From NCBI GenBank assembly GCA_911728435.2, contig OU452198.1:13116001-13180000 (forward strand): a stretch of DNA of 64,000 nucleotides. Direction: 5' to 3'. The position numbers and the translations under genes are program-made. Source of the DNA: Apoderus coryli (Eukaryota > Arthropoda > Insecta > Coleoptera > Attelabidae). Below are positions 11,427-21,844 of the stretch, piece by piece. The notes under the pieces were generated by a model that searched no databases, was not told the DNA's origin, and worked only from the letters and a program-made list of their open reading frames with translations. Position 1 is the stretch's first letter. Every line of letters starts with the position of its first letter.

Positions 11427-12356
11427 TGTCTCGTTTCGGATGTGATTAATTGGGAATTATAGAAAATAAAGTGATGGAAAGCGAACCACAGAACACCAAA
11501 CACAACAGACAATACGTGTGGCGACAGTTTATGAGCTTTTGTGCTGAAAAAAAATATACATTGGATGAAACAACGCAAATCAACGTCAAACGAAAATTCA
11601 ATTCATCAAATTTGAGTTCAAGTGATTTGGCTAGAATCATTGGATTATGGGATGAATGTACACCAGAAGGTTTACAATTTTTTTTTACCATAATGTAGCT
11701 GTTGAGTTAGCTTGGCGAGGTGGTGAACCTGCTGATTGCCTTATAGATTATTTCACTATTGAGAAAAATAATGATGGAACGCCAACCAACAGAATTGAAT
11801 ACAATCCAATATTCAGTAAAACATGCCAAGGAGGATCGAAAAGTTGCACAAATAGTAAGTGGCTTGTTCCAAATATTGCAAGCGAAAGTGCATGCCCTGT
11901 TCGGTTATTCCATAAATTATTGTCCAAAAGGGGAAAAAATATTACTTCCAGTCGCCTATTCTTGAGACCAAATCGTTTCTGGAAATCTGAAAGTGACACA
12001 TGGTTTGATAATAGGCAAGAACACAATTAATATGTGGACCAAATCATCCACGCAAGCTATTGGTTTGGAAATACTAAGTGTAAAAAGATATCCAATCATT
12101 CGAACAGATCAACTGCAGTTAGCCATTTAGCAAATAAAGGAATTCCTGAACAGCAATTAATAAAAATAACAGGACATAGCAGCTCTAATTCAATTAAACC
12201 GTACTTGAATATTAACCAATAACGCCATGGTAAAATAATCAACACCATGCGAGGAATGTCTTCAACAGTGGAAATTAACAATTCGTCAACTTCAGCAAAC
12301 TCTTCTTCCAATTTAAGATTTATCAATTGTACTTTTCACAACTGTAGTTTTAAATA
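11427..12356 (+). pseudogene. Crypton-type tyrosine recombinase, frameshifted
   Basis: From an ATG (MSRFGC) the reading passes a stop, then NTKHNRQYVWRQFMSFC, an N-terminal SAM-like core-binding part. A homopolymer of T near 11680 shifts frame into VAVELAWRGGEPADCL, which carries the first catalytic Arg. After more frameshifts near 12010-12090 come IGKNTINMWTKSS and NHSNRSTAVSHLANKGI (His-x-x-Arg), ITGHSS (His) and KPYLNIN (Tyr nucleophile). A stop follows, but the frame remains readable to NCTFHNCSF and a final stop at 12354-12356. The order R, HxxR, H, Y is that of Crypton/KIAA1958-like DUF3504 recombinases, which cut and rejoin DNA through the Tyr. It lies in the host intron on the opposite strand. 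Confidence 0.8.
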
Positions 12357-12432
12357 AAAATGAATAATATTTGTTTGATTAAAACTAATACATTTTGTAT
12401 TGAAAATTATTAAACGTCAGAATGACAGTCAA

Positions 12433-12950
12433 ATTTCTACGACTGTCTTTAAATGACTTTATTGTATGTTCAATCATGATTTGAAAATGTAGTACATTGT
12501 AATGCTGTTTTTCATTTACACGTGCGTAATAATATTTCCCACTAGTTGCTAGGCAATAAAATTTCCTGGTAATGACAAAAGTAGCGGCGGGCATGAAAAA
12601 TTACCATAGCAACGCCGAAAATACAAACACCAAATTGACAGTTTTGGTATTTATAATTAATAATAATTATTATTAAGTATTTCGCTAATTTCAAAACACA
12701 TAAACAGTGATAGTGAATATAGTTTAACACCACCTAGTCAATTTAATACTTCTAATTTATCGTATTTAGGCTTATACGTTAACAGGGGTAAGTTTCGAAA
12801 AACAAATATTTTCCTAAAAATTATGTTAAATTCATTCAAAAGCATTAAAACAGTCGTAGAAAAAGTATAGTGTGAAACTCACATGAAATGACCATTTCCT
12901 ACTCGTATGAAATATATGTCATTTCATGTTCGTTGCACAATATACTATTT
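12433..12950 (+). repeat. composite foldback repeat, copy 1
   Basis: TTTCTACGACTGTC at 12434 is inverted as ACAGTCGTAGAAA at about 12852-12864. The segment after that is itself a palindrome: AGTATAGTGTGAAAC, ACATGAAATGAC and the mirror GTCATTTCATGT, GCACAATATACT. Copy 2 lies at 23688-24232, copy 3 in reverse at 34394-31163 and a terminal scrap at 42155-42211. No protein is evident. Confidence 0.65.
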
Positions 12951-12987
12951 TGATATTTACAAAGTAAAAAATTATCTTATCGAATAC

Positions 12988-13150
12988 TCCTGGGGCCTTG
13001 ATAAATACTCAAAATTTTGTCATAGAGAATCCTTCAAGCGAGTTGCTCAAGGATAATAGCGCTCGGCCTGCGGCCTTGGGCTATTATCAAGCAACACGCT
13101 TTCGGCATTCTCTATGACAAAATTATCTCGGTATTATCAAGACCCTAGGG
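12988..13150. repeat. long imperfect palindrome
   Basis: GGGGCCTTGATAA, ATTTTGTCATAGAGAAT on the left is mirrored by ATTCTCTATGACAAAAT, TTATCAAGACCC on the right. The tip is GC-rich (GCTCGGCCTGCGGCC), like the tip of the palindrome at 24130-24170. It is probably a foldback MITE. Confidence 0.6.
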
Positions 13151-13159
13151 GTACTACTA

Positions 13160-13833
13160 CTGATAATCGCTTCACAGACTCATATTGCGACATAAAGCTT
13201 TTGATTCTGACATAGAAACCCTGGCTCTGGAAGTCCAAATCGAAATTATTGATTTACAGTGCAGTGATATGATCAAAATGCATATTTGTTGGAATTTTAT
13301 AGGAGTCTTCCACTGATACAAATTGATGATTCGCATAAATTTGCTCGTGGGTTATTTCCGGTTTTTGGTACAACTTGTGTGAGCAAACGTTTTCCAAGAT
13401 AACGTACACAAAGAATGTTTACAGATCTAAATTAACCGATGAGCATCTTAAATCTCTTAATAATTGGTACAAGTAAAATTGATCAACAACTACAAACTAT
13501 TGTTGGTGGAAAATCACAATAACATAAATCTCATTCGTGTTTTTTGTTTTACTGTGATTAGTGGGCTTCATTTCAATTATTTGTTAGTTATTAATATGGC
13601 TTAAGCTAAGTTTTCTGCCTCATCATTTCTGTCGTTAAGTTTTACTATGCAAGTAAATAAAATCGAGTAATTAGCATTCTGTGTTTTCTTGTTCAACTTA
13701 TCACAGCAATAGTAACAAAATAAGGCAGTAGCGGCCAGATTGATGACATTTGTGTTAAGCTGTCGCGGGCCGGATATATATGACACTGGCAGGCCGGATT
13801 TTGCCCGCGGGCCGTAGTTCGGAGGCCCCTGGT
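13160..13833 (+). mobile_element. hAT element 3' part: transposase C terminus and terminal repeat
   Basis: In two frames the sequence reads KAFDSDIETLALEVQIEIID then LQCSDM, and KFARGLFPVFGTTCVSKRF, the C-terminal hAT dimerisation region of GTF2IRD2/Charlie-like transposases (ELIDLQ...FA...FGSTY...F). Frameshifts and stops are present. About 300 bp further a terminal repeat-like sequence GGCCGGATTTTGCCCGCGGG, then TTCGGAGGCCCCTGG, ends at about 13833. The 5' part is absent. The family call is from recognised wording; exact subfamily is not certain. Confidence 0.6.
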
Positions 13834-14195
13834 TTAAATAGTAAGAAATTTAATAGGGGCTTATTCGGAACCTGCTCTTACCTCATAGGTGTCCTTCATA
13901 GACTTATAATTTTACAAGTTAAATTATGAGTTATTTTTAAAATCATTTAACTATAGTATTGTCAGGTAATCTATATTCCGTTCGATCTTGCCTCAATTTA
14001 CCTTACATAATTTATTAAAAAGTAGGCAGATAATACAAATATTCGAATCATAAAAACAATTAGAAAAAAATAAATAAAATTGAATTCCATCTTCAGTGGG
14101 TTTGCCAAATTTATTATATATATTGCAATGCAAATTATTCAATTCACAGTAATACAATGGCGAAATTGTTGTAAGAATTAAAAACTACTAATTAC

Positions 14196-14318
14196 CTCTT
14201 CTGGATATAATTCCTGTAAAGGCTCCTGAATGCCTTGTAGTCCGTCTTTCGTTTGCTGTGGCACACTAGATCCTAAATACAATACCCGACATCTGCATAT
14301 TGGCGTAGAGTCCGACAT
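14196..14318 (-). CDS. host gene exon 1, start of PTB/PID-like domain protein
   Basis: The ATG at 14318 has an A at -3 (GTGAAAATG), and 41 codons run to a donor GTAAT. It reads MSDSTPICRCRVLYLGSSV, then TKDGLQGIQEPLQELYPEE. C-R-V-L-Y-L-G-S followed by a K-x-G-hydrophobic helix is the classic first strand and helix of PTB domains. The frame continues without a break into 10982-10843, where matching strands follow. PTB proteins are usually cytoplasmic adaptors that bind NPxY-type peptides or lipids; the ligand here is unknown. Expression and remaining exons cannot be seen. The start is chosen because an upstream in-frame coding extension is not apparent. Confidence 0.75.
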
Positions 14319-14960
14319 TTTCACAAATTTTAAAACTGTTTTGATATTTTTTATTATTTATAAATTTAACACTAACTTTTAAAATTAACTGTTTTGAGCA
14401 CGATAACTTTTTTTCTATTCATTTAGCAAAGGATTCAAAGTGATGTTTCAACTAGCATGTTATCCAGACGTTCCACACCTAAAATAATTACAAAAAAATT
14501 TGAATTAGCATTAGGATTATTCTTACGCGTGTAAATAACAAAAATGCAAATAATAATAAAGTTCTTTTATTGTACATAAAAAAAAGAAAAATACAATACT
14601 ATTTCGTGAAACATGTATTTTATCATAAAAAATTTTTGGTGGCTTTAAGCTGAGGTATCACAAGCAGGGGGTTGCCATTTATGAAAATATTTTATGTACC
14701 TATATTTTTATCTAAACAACACTTAATAATAACTTTAATTTTATCCCCGTAAAAAATACCTTAAATACTTGCACATTACTGACACTGGCCTGGCGAAATT
14801 ATGTGTGATCATCATCATATTATTTACAAGTGTTTACTATCCACTAAGAATGTTAATTAATATGACATCAATAATATCTATTACAATCTCCTAATATAAT
14901 AAATAAGTGTTATTTGTTACAAACAACAATCTTCTTCGTTTTTTGATATTTTTATACTCA
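14319..14960 (-). promoter_or_regulatory. presumed 5' region of host gene
   Basis: This AT-rich stretch lies upstream of the start codon on the minus strand. No TATA or initiator could be assigned with confidence. It may include 5' untranslated exons that cannot be seen. Confidence 0.2.
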
Positions 14961-14964
14961 CAAG

Positions 14965-16449
14965 TGGGTACCGGGTGTCTGGTTATAAATGTACCCCTCC
15001 CCCCTTTAACTTTCTCATTTGGGGTTTTAGAAATGTGTTCCAAACAAAAGTTGAATGGATCAAAATAAATGTTTTAAAAAGCTCTATTTCACATATCTCA
15101 GAAAGTCTGGGTATTGTCCAACTTTCGTATTTCAAATTAGTATCCTGCTTTTTTATTTGATTTTTGGATTCTCCTTTCAACAAGAATGTAGCATAACGTA
15201 TGACATTCAACTATAAATATATGACATTATATGAATGATAACTAAATACCTACTAATACTGAACGTATAACAAGAATAAAATAGTTAGATGAACTTGATG
15301 ATATAACAGTTGGGTTTAATACGATTAACCATGTAATCATACAGTTGTACATTAACTTTGGCTACGGTCATAACAAAAATATAAATAATAAATATATATT
15401 TGCCAACAAATTATAACAATAATGTGTAGACATATAGTTACAAACAAAACATAATAATAATTAATACTATACACTATATTGTACAGGTACATCGTCAAGT
15501 ACATAAATAAATTAATTCATACATATATATATGTAGTAGAATTTGTTACGACCGTAGCAAAAGTTAACGTATCGTTACTGTATTAGTAAATGGTCAATTG
15601 TAAACTTTGCTCTGTACATTAACACCCACTAAAGTATTGAATGGGATGGGATGGGTTGGGTTGATTTAATTTCTATTCCTAATAGTTACAGTGCTAAATG
15701 CAAAAAAAAACTGTCGGCTTTACCAGGATTCTCCGATAGGATAAGATTCTTGATGTTACCATGAATTTTGGCATATGTGTATAAATCTTTCTTTACTACT
15801 GTCAATGTAATCGTTCGATACAGGTATTATTACTTAAAATCTTACTTAACATTACTTAACATCAGCTGAAAAAACCTGAATTTAGAAATGCTCAGACCAA
15901 GAATTATCGAAGAAGTGGCTATTGTAAATAATAAACCAGATATCATTCGAAGCGGAACCGGCCGTGAATAAACTGAATACAATTTATTTAAAACGCATTG
16001 AACAAAATGGTGACGGTGGAGCTTCACAAGCTCTAAAACTGTCTGTGATTATAATTCATTGTTGGATTTTTCAGTTAAATACTTCGGTTTTTAATTAACG
16101 TTTTAATAAGTTTAGCAATTTAAGTTAGATTATATTTATTTGACTATGCACCTTGGCTATGGTTGGTAATATAGATATTTGCTTTTTGTGGTGTAACTAT
16201 TAAAGTAAAGCATAGGGTATGCTATATAATTTTTTTTTTAAATTTCAAAAAATTTAATTTTAAGTAGGGTACTAATTTGAATTAAGAAAGGTGGACTACT
16301 CCCAGACGTTCTGAGACACCCTGCATATGTAAAATAGAGCTTTTTAAAAAACTTATTTTGAACTACTCAACTTTCATTTGTGACACTTTATTCTAAAACT
16401 TCAAATAAAAAAGTTAAAGGGGGGTACATTTATAACCGGACTCCCGGTA
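14965..16449. mobile_element. foldback element with about 220-bp inverted arms
   Basis: The left arm starts TACCGGGTGTCTGGTTATAA and the right arm ends TTATAACCGGACTCCCGGTA. The arms match over about 220 bp (14965-15185 against 16227-16449) with differences. A smaller inverted pair is nested at about 15340-15375 and 15540-15580 (CTTTGGCTACGGTC against GACCGTAGCAAAAG). A solo arm lies at 8440-8640. No transposase was recognised. Confidence 0.6.
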
Positions 16450-16829
16450 CAAATTAACAAACAATAAATTCTCTAATGCGAAATAAATTACCACTGGATG
16501 TTGCACTTTTCAAGGTGTTTAGTTGCATAAATTAATAGCGATGATGCATTATTTGCTATTTTTACAGTCAATAAATTTTTGGAATTCTCAAAATGAATTT
16601 AATACATAATAAAAACGTCCTGAAATGAAGGTAAAATCCAATAATTTTCTTAGAGTGACTTAAAAATACGTTGCTTTCGGATATACCATCCATTATTGGA
16701 GAATTTTAAAATACCTGTGGCGATTGATAATAATTTATTAGTATACAAGGTGTTTCAAAAAGACGCGCCAATATTTAAGGGGGTGATATTTCAAGTCATT
16801 TTATAAAAAAAAGTTCCCATAAACATATA
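16450..16829. other. spacer with a mariner-like terminus
   Basis: A solo GTATACAAGGTGTTTC terminus lies at 16740-16755. Nothing else was recognised. Confidence 0.3.
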
Positions 16830-18368
16830 CAGGGTGGTCCACCTTTTACCTGCATAAATTTTAGAATCGATAGATAATCGACAAATACTGTGAGTTTGGT
16901 TAATAAACTATGTGCGAAAAATGCTTCGTTACAAAGTTACAGGGTGTTGAAATTTAAGAAAAAAAATCGAATTTTATTAATATCTTTATAACCAATTGAG
17001 ATATTTAAATGAAATTTGGAACATGTAGAGAGGTAATCAAGCTTATTTTTTTCATGTAATAATATTATTTTTATTTCCACCATTGGCGTGCGTACGGCTA
17101 CCAATTGCTATATTTTTAATGAAAACACAGATACTCCACTGGTTTTTCTCAAAATAAAAATTATATCTGCAATCCTTATTCAATTTAAAAGAAAAAAGTA
17201 CAATTGGCTTTTTTTTGTATGACGCAACATTTTCGAGAAAAAAAATAAAAATCGTCTAAATCAAATGTATTGAAAACCAACATAAAAATAACATATCATT
17301 ACACGTTTTACACATATTTTACAGTTTTTTTTTGCAGAAACTGTTCAAAATGACTAACGTCATTGTCAATATAGAATTGGTAAAAGGCGCATAATTATCA
17401 ATTAGTTTTGATTAAAACAAAACACTTGATTACAAAACAGAAATGTCAATCATTTTGTCACCACAAAATTGTGTTACATTTAAGTGTTATTTTTAGTGGT
17501 AATAATAATGCCGCGGCTATTTAGTAACCAAGAATACGCAGACATTCATTTAATTTACGGATTTTGCAAAGAAAATGCAGTAGCAGCCGCAAGGGAGTAT
17601 GCACGCAGATTCCCTAGTAGACGTCATCCAACGAGAGAAGTTTTCTCTGAAGTTCATCGGGCATTTCGAGAACGAGGTTTAAATACAACTTTTAACATAA
17701 ACAACAATAGACAGCGCCCTAGAAGAATCAATTTGGCCGATGAAAGGCGTATTTTAAGAACGTTTGATCGAAATCCAAACCTAAGTTCACGAAGAGCTGC
17801 TGTCATGCTTAACATATCACGGTCAACCATTCTTAGGTCACTTCATAAAGATGGTAGAAAGGCTTACCATTTTAGGCCTGTGCAATATTTATTATTAAAT
17901 CTGTTAAAACGTGTAATGAGATGTTGTTTTTATGTTGGTTTGATTTAGACGATTTTTATTTTTTTACTCGAAAATGTTGCGTCATACGAAACAAAGCCTA
18001 TTACTATTTTCTTTTAAATTGAATAAGGATTGCAGATATAATTTCTATTTTGAGAAAAACCAGTGGGGTATCTGTTTTTTCATTCAAAATATCGCAATCG
18101 GTAGCCGTACGCACGCCACTGGTGAAAATAAAAATAATATTATTACATGAAAAAATGAAGCTAGATTACCTCTCTACACGTGCCAAATTTCATTTAAATA
18201 TCTCAATTGGTTATAAAGATATTAATAAAATTCGATTTTTTTTCTTAACTTTCAACACCCTGTAACTTTGTAAGGAAGCATTTTTCGCACATAGTTAACC
18301 ACACTCACATTATTTGTCGATTATCTATCCATTCTGAAATTTATGTAGGCAAAAGTTGTACCACCCTT
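16830..18368 (+). mobile_element. DD41D mariner-like element, internally deleted, very long arms
   Basis: The ends (CAGGGTGGTCCACCTTTTAC, and inverted AAAAGTTGTACCACCCTT) are flanked by TA. Inverted arms of roughly 480 bp (16830-17310 and 17890-18368) match along their length, for example GCGTGCGTACGGCTACCAAT against GGTAGCCGTACGCACGCC. Between them remains only the N-terminal part of the transposase. The catalytic core has been lost between the coding remnant and the right arm. Confidence 0.8.
17508..17900 (+). pseudogene. DD41D transposase N-terminal domain (DUF4817-type), truncated
   Basis: The open frame starts MPRLFSNQEYADIHLIYG (an upstream Met at 17484 is less likely) and continues EYARRFPSRRHPTREVF, ADERRILRTFDRNP and RRAAVMLNISRSTILRSL. 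This is the first HTH, the basic linker and the second HTH of DD41D transposases, which bind the terminal repeats. The frame runs uninterrupted up to HFRPVQ, where it enters the inverted arm, so no catalytic Asp is present. It could still bind its ends if expressed, which is inference. Confidence 0.75.
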
Positions 18369-18607
18369 TATACAAGGTGTTTCTAAAAAAGCTGGCCAAA
18401 ATTTGTGTGCGAATTAGGGACATCTAATCATGAAAAAAACCTAAATTGAAATTTTTCGAAAAGTCCTTATTTATAAAGATGACTGCCAGAGGACGATTTT
18501 TTTGAAATATTTTCGAAACAAGTAAAAATGAATTAACCAAATGCAGCATATTTTATTCACCTAGTTAAATCTCGTAAAGTGACATGAAATTGAATCAAAA
18601 AGGATCA
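18369..18607. other. mariner-type terminal scrap
   Basis: TATACAAGGTGTTTCTAAAA follows the DD41D element directly and resembles another terminus. No partner or coding sequence was seen. Confidence 0.3.
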
Positions 18608-19041
18608 CCATAGGCGGGTAAACGGGGGGGACCCTTGCCTTAATTATAACCTAACTTTGTTCCTTGTGATTTTTATTCATTTTGTGTCAAAAATGTGATA
18701 AAATAAAATTTTCTACATAAAAAAGGCATACTTCTTTTTTCTCGAAAAACTTTACGAGAAATTCAAGTTTGAAAATTTTATTGATTAATAAAATTATTGA
18801 AATACAGTTTGCTAACGAAAAATTTTATTAATGCTTTGTACTATAAGTACCAGTTTTGTCCTAAAATTTTCAAACTCGAATTTCTCGAAAACCTTTAAGT
18901 TTTTCGAGAAAAACGAAGTATGCCTTTTTTATGTAGAAAACTTTATTCTATCACATTTTTGACACAAAATGAATAAAAATCACAAGGAAAAAAAGTTAGG
19001 TTATAATTAAGGCAAGGGTCCCCCCGTTTACCCGCCTATGG
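18608..19041. repeat. foldback MITE
   Basis: CCATAGGCGGGTAAACGGGG on the left is mirrored by CCCCGTTTACCCGCCTATGG on the right. The arms match for about 180 bp each, through AATTATAACCTAACTTTGTT, CACATTTTTGACACAAAATG and CGAAAAACTT words. The central loop is about 70-90 bp. Confidence 0.75.
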
Positions 19042-19287
19042 TCATACTCAGTGCACTAAGTGACAGTAGTTAATAAAATCAGATAAAAATTTAAAAACCC
19101 AAAACAATAAAAATAAAAAATAAAAATGGTTGCATTAATTAGTCAAAAAATAATAATATATTTTCAGTGTTAAATAATTTTGACTAAAAGGAGCAAATCA
19201 CCCACGATTTTAAATTTTTGAACATTTGTTTATCAAATGCAAATGTTTGTTTTGTCCTTGACACTGTTTTGTTGATAAGGTTTGTGC

Positions 19288-19316
19288 CTGATGATGAAAG
19301 CATCGGCTTTCGAAAC
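19288..19316 (+). ncRNA. CTGATGA-stem-GAAAC hairpin motif
   Basis: CTGATGA is followed by one unpaired T, a perfect 6-bp stem (GAAAGC/GCTTTC, loop ATCG) and GAAAC. This looks like part of a hammerhead ribozyme core, but the extra base and the lack of stems I and III argue against an active ribozyme. Related motifs occur at 24895, 38040, 38314, 42588 and 59787. Confidence 0.25.
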
Positions 19317-19679
19317 ATGTATCACTGAGTTGTGCAGGTGACGGTTTGTTTGCTTTGTTTTATTACATTGCACTCCACTGAGAGAATGGACTACTTCTTC
19401 AACATAAAATATATCGTTGAAAAGTTGAATGAAACTATACTTTGTTTTAAATTGCCAACGTTTAGGAAACTTTTATTATTTGCTTCCTCAAGGTTAAATA
19501 GCCTTGAGGAAGCAAATAATAAAAGACAGCAGCTCCATATGTCTAAAAAATGCTTTAAACAATACATTCTGATGTTTGGTAGTGGCATACTTCTTTTTAG
19601 TTCTAGCGTAATGTGAGTTATAAGTTTTGGTCTATTCGATTATTTTTGATTATTTTAATATTATATTTTTACATTGTAA

Positions 19680-20690
19680 AAGGACATCGTTTTGTGATAC
19701 ATTTCTCCCTTTATATAAGACGTATAATAAATATGGCTGCCAAACGATACCGACAGTAACAAAAATAACTACAGTGACTGGAAAAAGTATGATGTTAATG
19801 ACTAATCGAAAAAAAAAAGATTAGAGTTTGCAAATAAATATATGAATGAACCATGATTTTTGGCAACGTGATATTTACTCAGATTAATCTAAATATAATC
19901 GGATGGACATCATATGGTATGGCGAAGACTTAATGTGGAATTTAAACAAGAAAGTTTGTGTCCGACAGTAAAACACCTTGGCAGAATATTGTAACCATGA
20001 TCTGTTCAATAGTTTTTCTTAGATTAATAAAATGAAAGAAGATCTATCAAATTAGATAATAATTTTTAATAAAACCTCAAGTGGATGAAACTTTTTGCAG
20101 TCACTGTATTAGCCACGGCCAGTAAACGACACGAGCGGAACACGTTGGGAGTTTAAGCATCAAGATTTATACGTGCAAAACCAGCGTCTTCATTTGACTA
20201 TTTATCATCAGTTAAGGTTTGAAAAGTGACGAATAGCTACACATATTATAAAATGTTTACGTTCTATAGAAAATGTCACTGACTAAGTGAGTAAAATTTG
20301 TTGTTAGTTTATAATATCAGAAGCATATTATTATAAATGTATCTACTTATAATATGCATAACAAGTATTAACAATAGTACTAATTATTATAAAGGTATGT
20401 TCCTTGCTGTTCGAACACGGACTAGGTACGTGTGCAACTATGTCTAAACTTCTAAAAACAAAAACAGTCTTTTTCAGCCTAGGTTTATATGTTGCCGTGT
20501 AGAAACGGCAAGGAAAAAAAACAGTATACTTTTATACAAATGAACATACAATAATTGTTAATACATAAAGGATTTTTAAAATATCGGAGGGTATGTATTG
20601 TTATGAAAAGTTAAAAGGATGCGCATATGAACGGCTGCCATCGGTATTGACATTACAAAGGGATATTGAGTTGTACTTTTTTATATCATT
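19680..20690 (+). repeat. dispersed repeat R, copy 1
   Basis: Parts recur inverted at 40090-40395 and 53330-53880, with shared words such as GCATCAAGATTTA, TTTATCATCAGTT, AAAATGTCACTGACTAA and TTGTTAATACATAAAGGATT. It is interrupted here by the Tc1 element at 19772-20106. No protein was recognised in R itself. Confidence 0.55.
19772..20106 (+). mobile_element. deleted Tc1-like element
   Basis: Ends CAGTGACTGGAAAAAGT and, inverted, ACTTTTTGCAGTCACTG are flanked by TA on both sides. Inside, broken frames near 19865-19980 give VIFTQINLNIIG and WRRLNVEFKQESLCPTVKH, the Tc1 transposase segment around the first catalytic Asp and the following R-P-x-x-E-x box. At 335 bp it is a small deletion derivative. 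Confidence 0.7.
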
Positions 20691-21016
20691 TTAAATTAGC
20701 TATAGAAACACTATACCTGTAATCAAATAAAGATTGTGAGTGTTTTTTTGCGTCCATTGTTTCGACCTTTGAGAAATTAGTACATAATTAGAAAAATAAG
20801 TATTACAAATTCGTAAATATTTAAAAATAATCGAATAAACCAAAACTGTTATAACTCACATTACGCTAGAACTGAAACGAAGTATGTCACTACCAAACAT
20901 CAGAATCTCATGTTTAAGCATTTATTAGACATATGAAGCTGCTGTCTTTGGTAGCCTTGAGGAAGGAAATAAAAGTTTGCGAAATGTTGGCAAGTTAAAA
21001 CAAAGTAGTTTCATTC

Positions 21017-21844
21017 ACGCAAGATCCATAAAAACTTTCCAACTATAGCTACCTATCATAAAAAAATAGAATATATCGTTCTAAATTCAGAAATAGGTAT
21101 AGGGTCTATGCAGTTGATGAGTGTATTTTCTAAACATAATTTCAAATATTCAAAAGGCTTGTGCTTTTAAAAAAATAAATATCACGGTCTAAAGATATCT
21201 TTAGAATCGTTTATAACACGCTAAATTTTTTGAAAAAGCAACAAAATGTATTTAATTACCTACCTATATCGTAAAATCAGCATTCCATCTATAATAATCA
21301 ATGATATGTAGCTGCGGGCCAAATATATAAATTATTGATAAAAATTCGAAATCTTTTCTGTTTTTTTTTTTGCCAATGGAATTTGTGTCAAACTTGAAAA
21401 AGTTGTATTTTATAGGTACCTATATCGGTGTACGTAATAGCTACCTATAGGCCAAGATTCGTTTGGTATTATAGGTAGGTATAAGCCAACGCTGTATCTA
21501 CCAGCATATTTTTAACAGGTGTTCATTTTGTAGGTATAGATGTCTATGCACATATATATTTGTAAATAATAGCTAACTTTTGTAATCCGAAACTTTCAAA
21601 ATATCATATTTAATTATATTAATGAGAGGTTGAACTAATGGGTGAGCAAATTTTAGGTTAGGAAGTGAATTGGCTGTCAAATGATGAAATATAAAGAATT
21701 GAGCTGTCATCCTTTGACATTTATTTAGTAAAAAGTTAGGAAATTTTAACCATGGAACTCTACACTCTTGAACAGTGGTCGCAAACCTTCTGAATGTATT
21801 GAGCACCTTCGGTAATTGTAGAATGTACAGTGAGCTTTTTTTTT
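21017..21844. other. no gene seen
   Basis: AT-rich sequence with several TACCTATA-type short words; no coding or repeat structure was supported. Confidence 0.3.

Larger units (their letters stand above)
10983..14195 (-). other. intron 1 of the host PTB-like gene
   Basis: The intron runs from donor GTAAT at 14195 to the acceptor AG at 10983-10984, about 3.2 kb, in phase 0. It is filled with a Crypton relic, a composite foldback repeat, a palindrome and a hAT 3' part. The stretch 10985-11426 contains no recognised element except a short palindromic pair (GCAATTATCG against CGATAATTGC) near 11268-11335. Confidence 0.65.
19424..21016. repeat. large inverted-repeat element enclosing repeat R
   Basis: The left arm (19424-19660) and right arm (20800-21016) are inverted copies, sharing TCTAGCGTAATGTGAGTTAT against ATAACTCACATTACGCTAGA and AAATGCTTTAAAC-type words. 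The left arm has an extra palindrome at 19470-19525 (TTATTATTTGCTTCCTCAAG mirrored), absent from the right arm. Between the arms is repeat R with a Tc1 element. Confidence 0.6.

Noticed and set aside
19288..19316. Functional hammerhead ribozyme
   Set aside because: An extra base precedes stem II, and stems I and III and a cleavage site could not be found; kept only as a motif.
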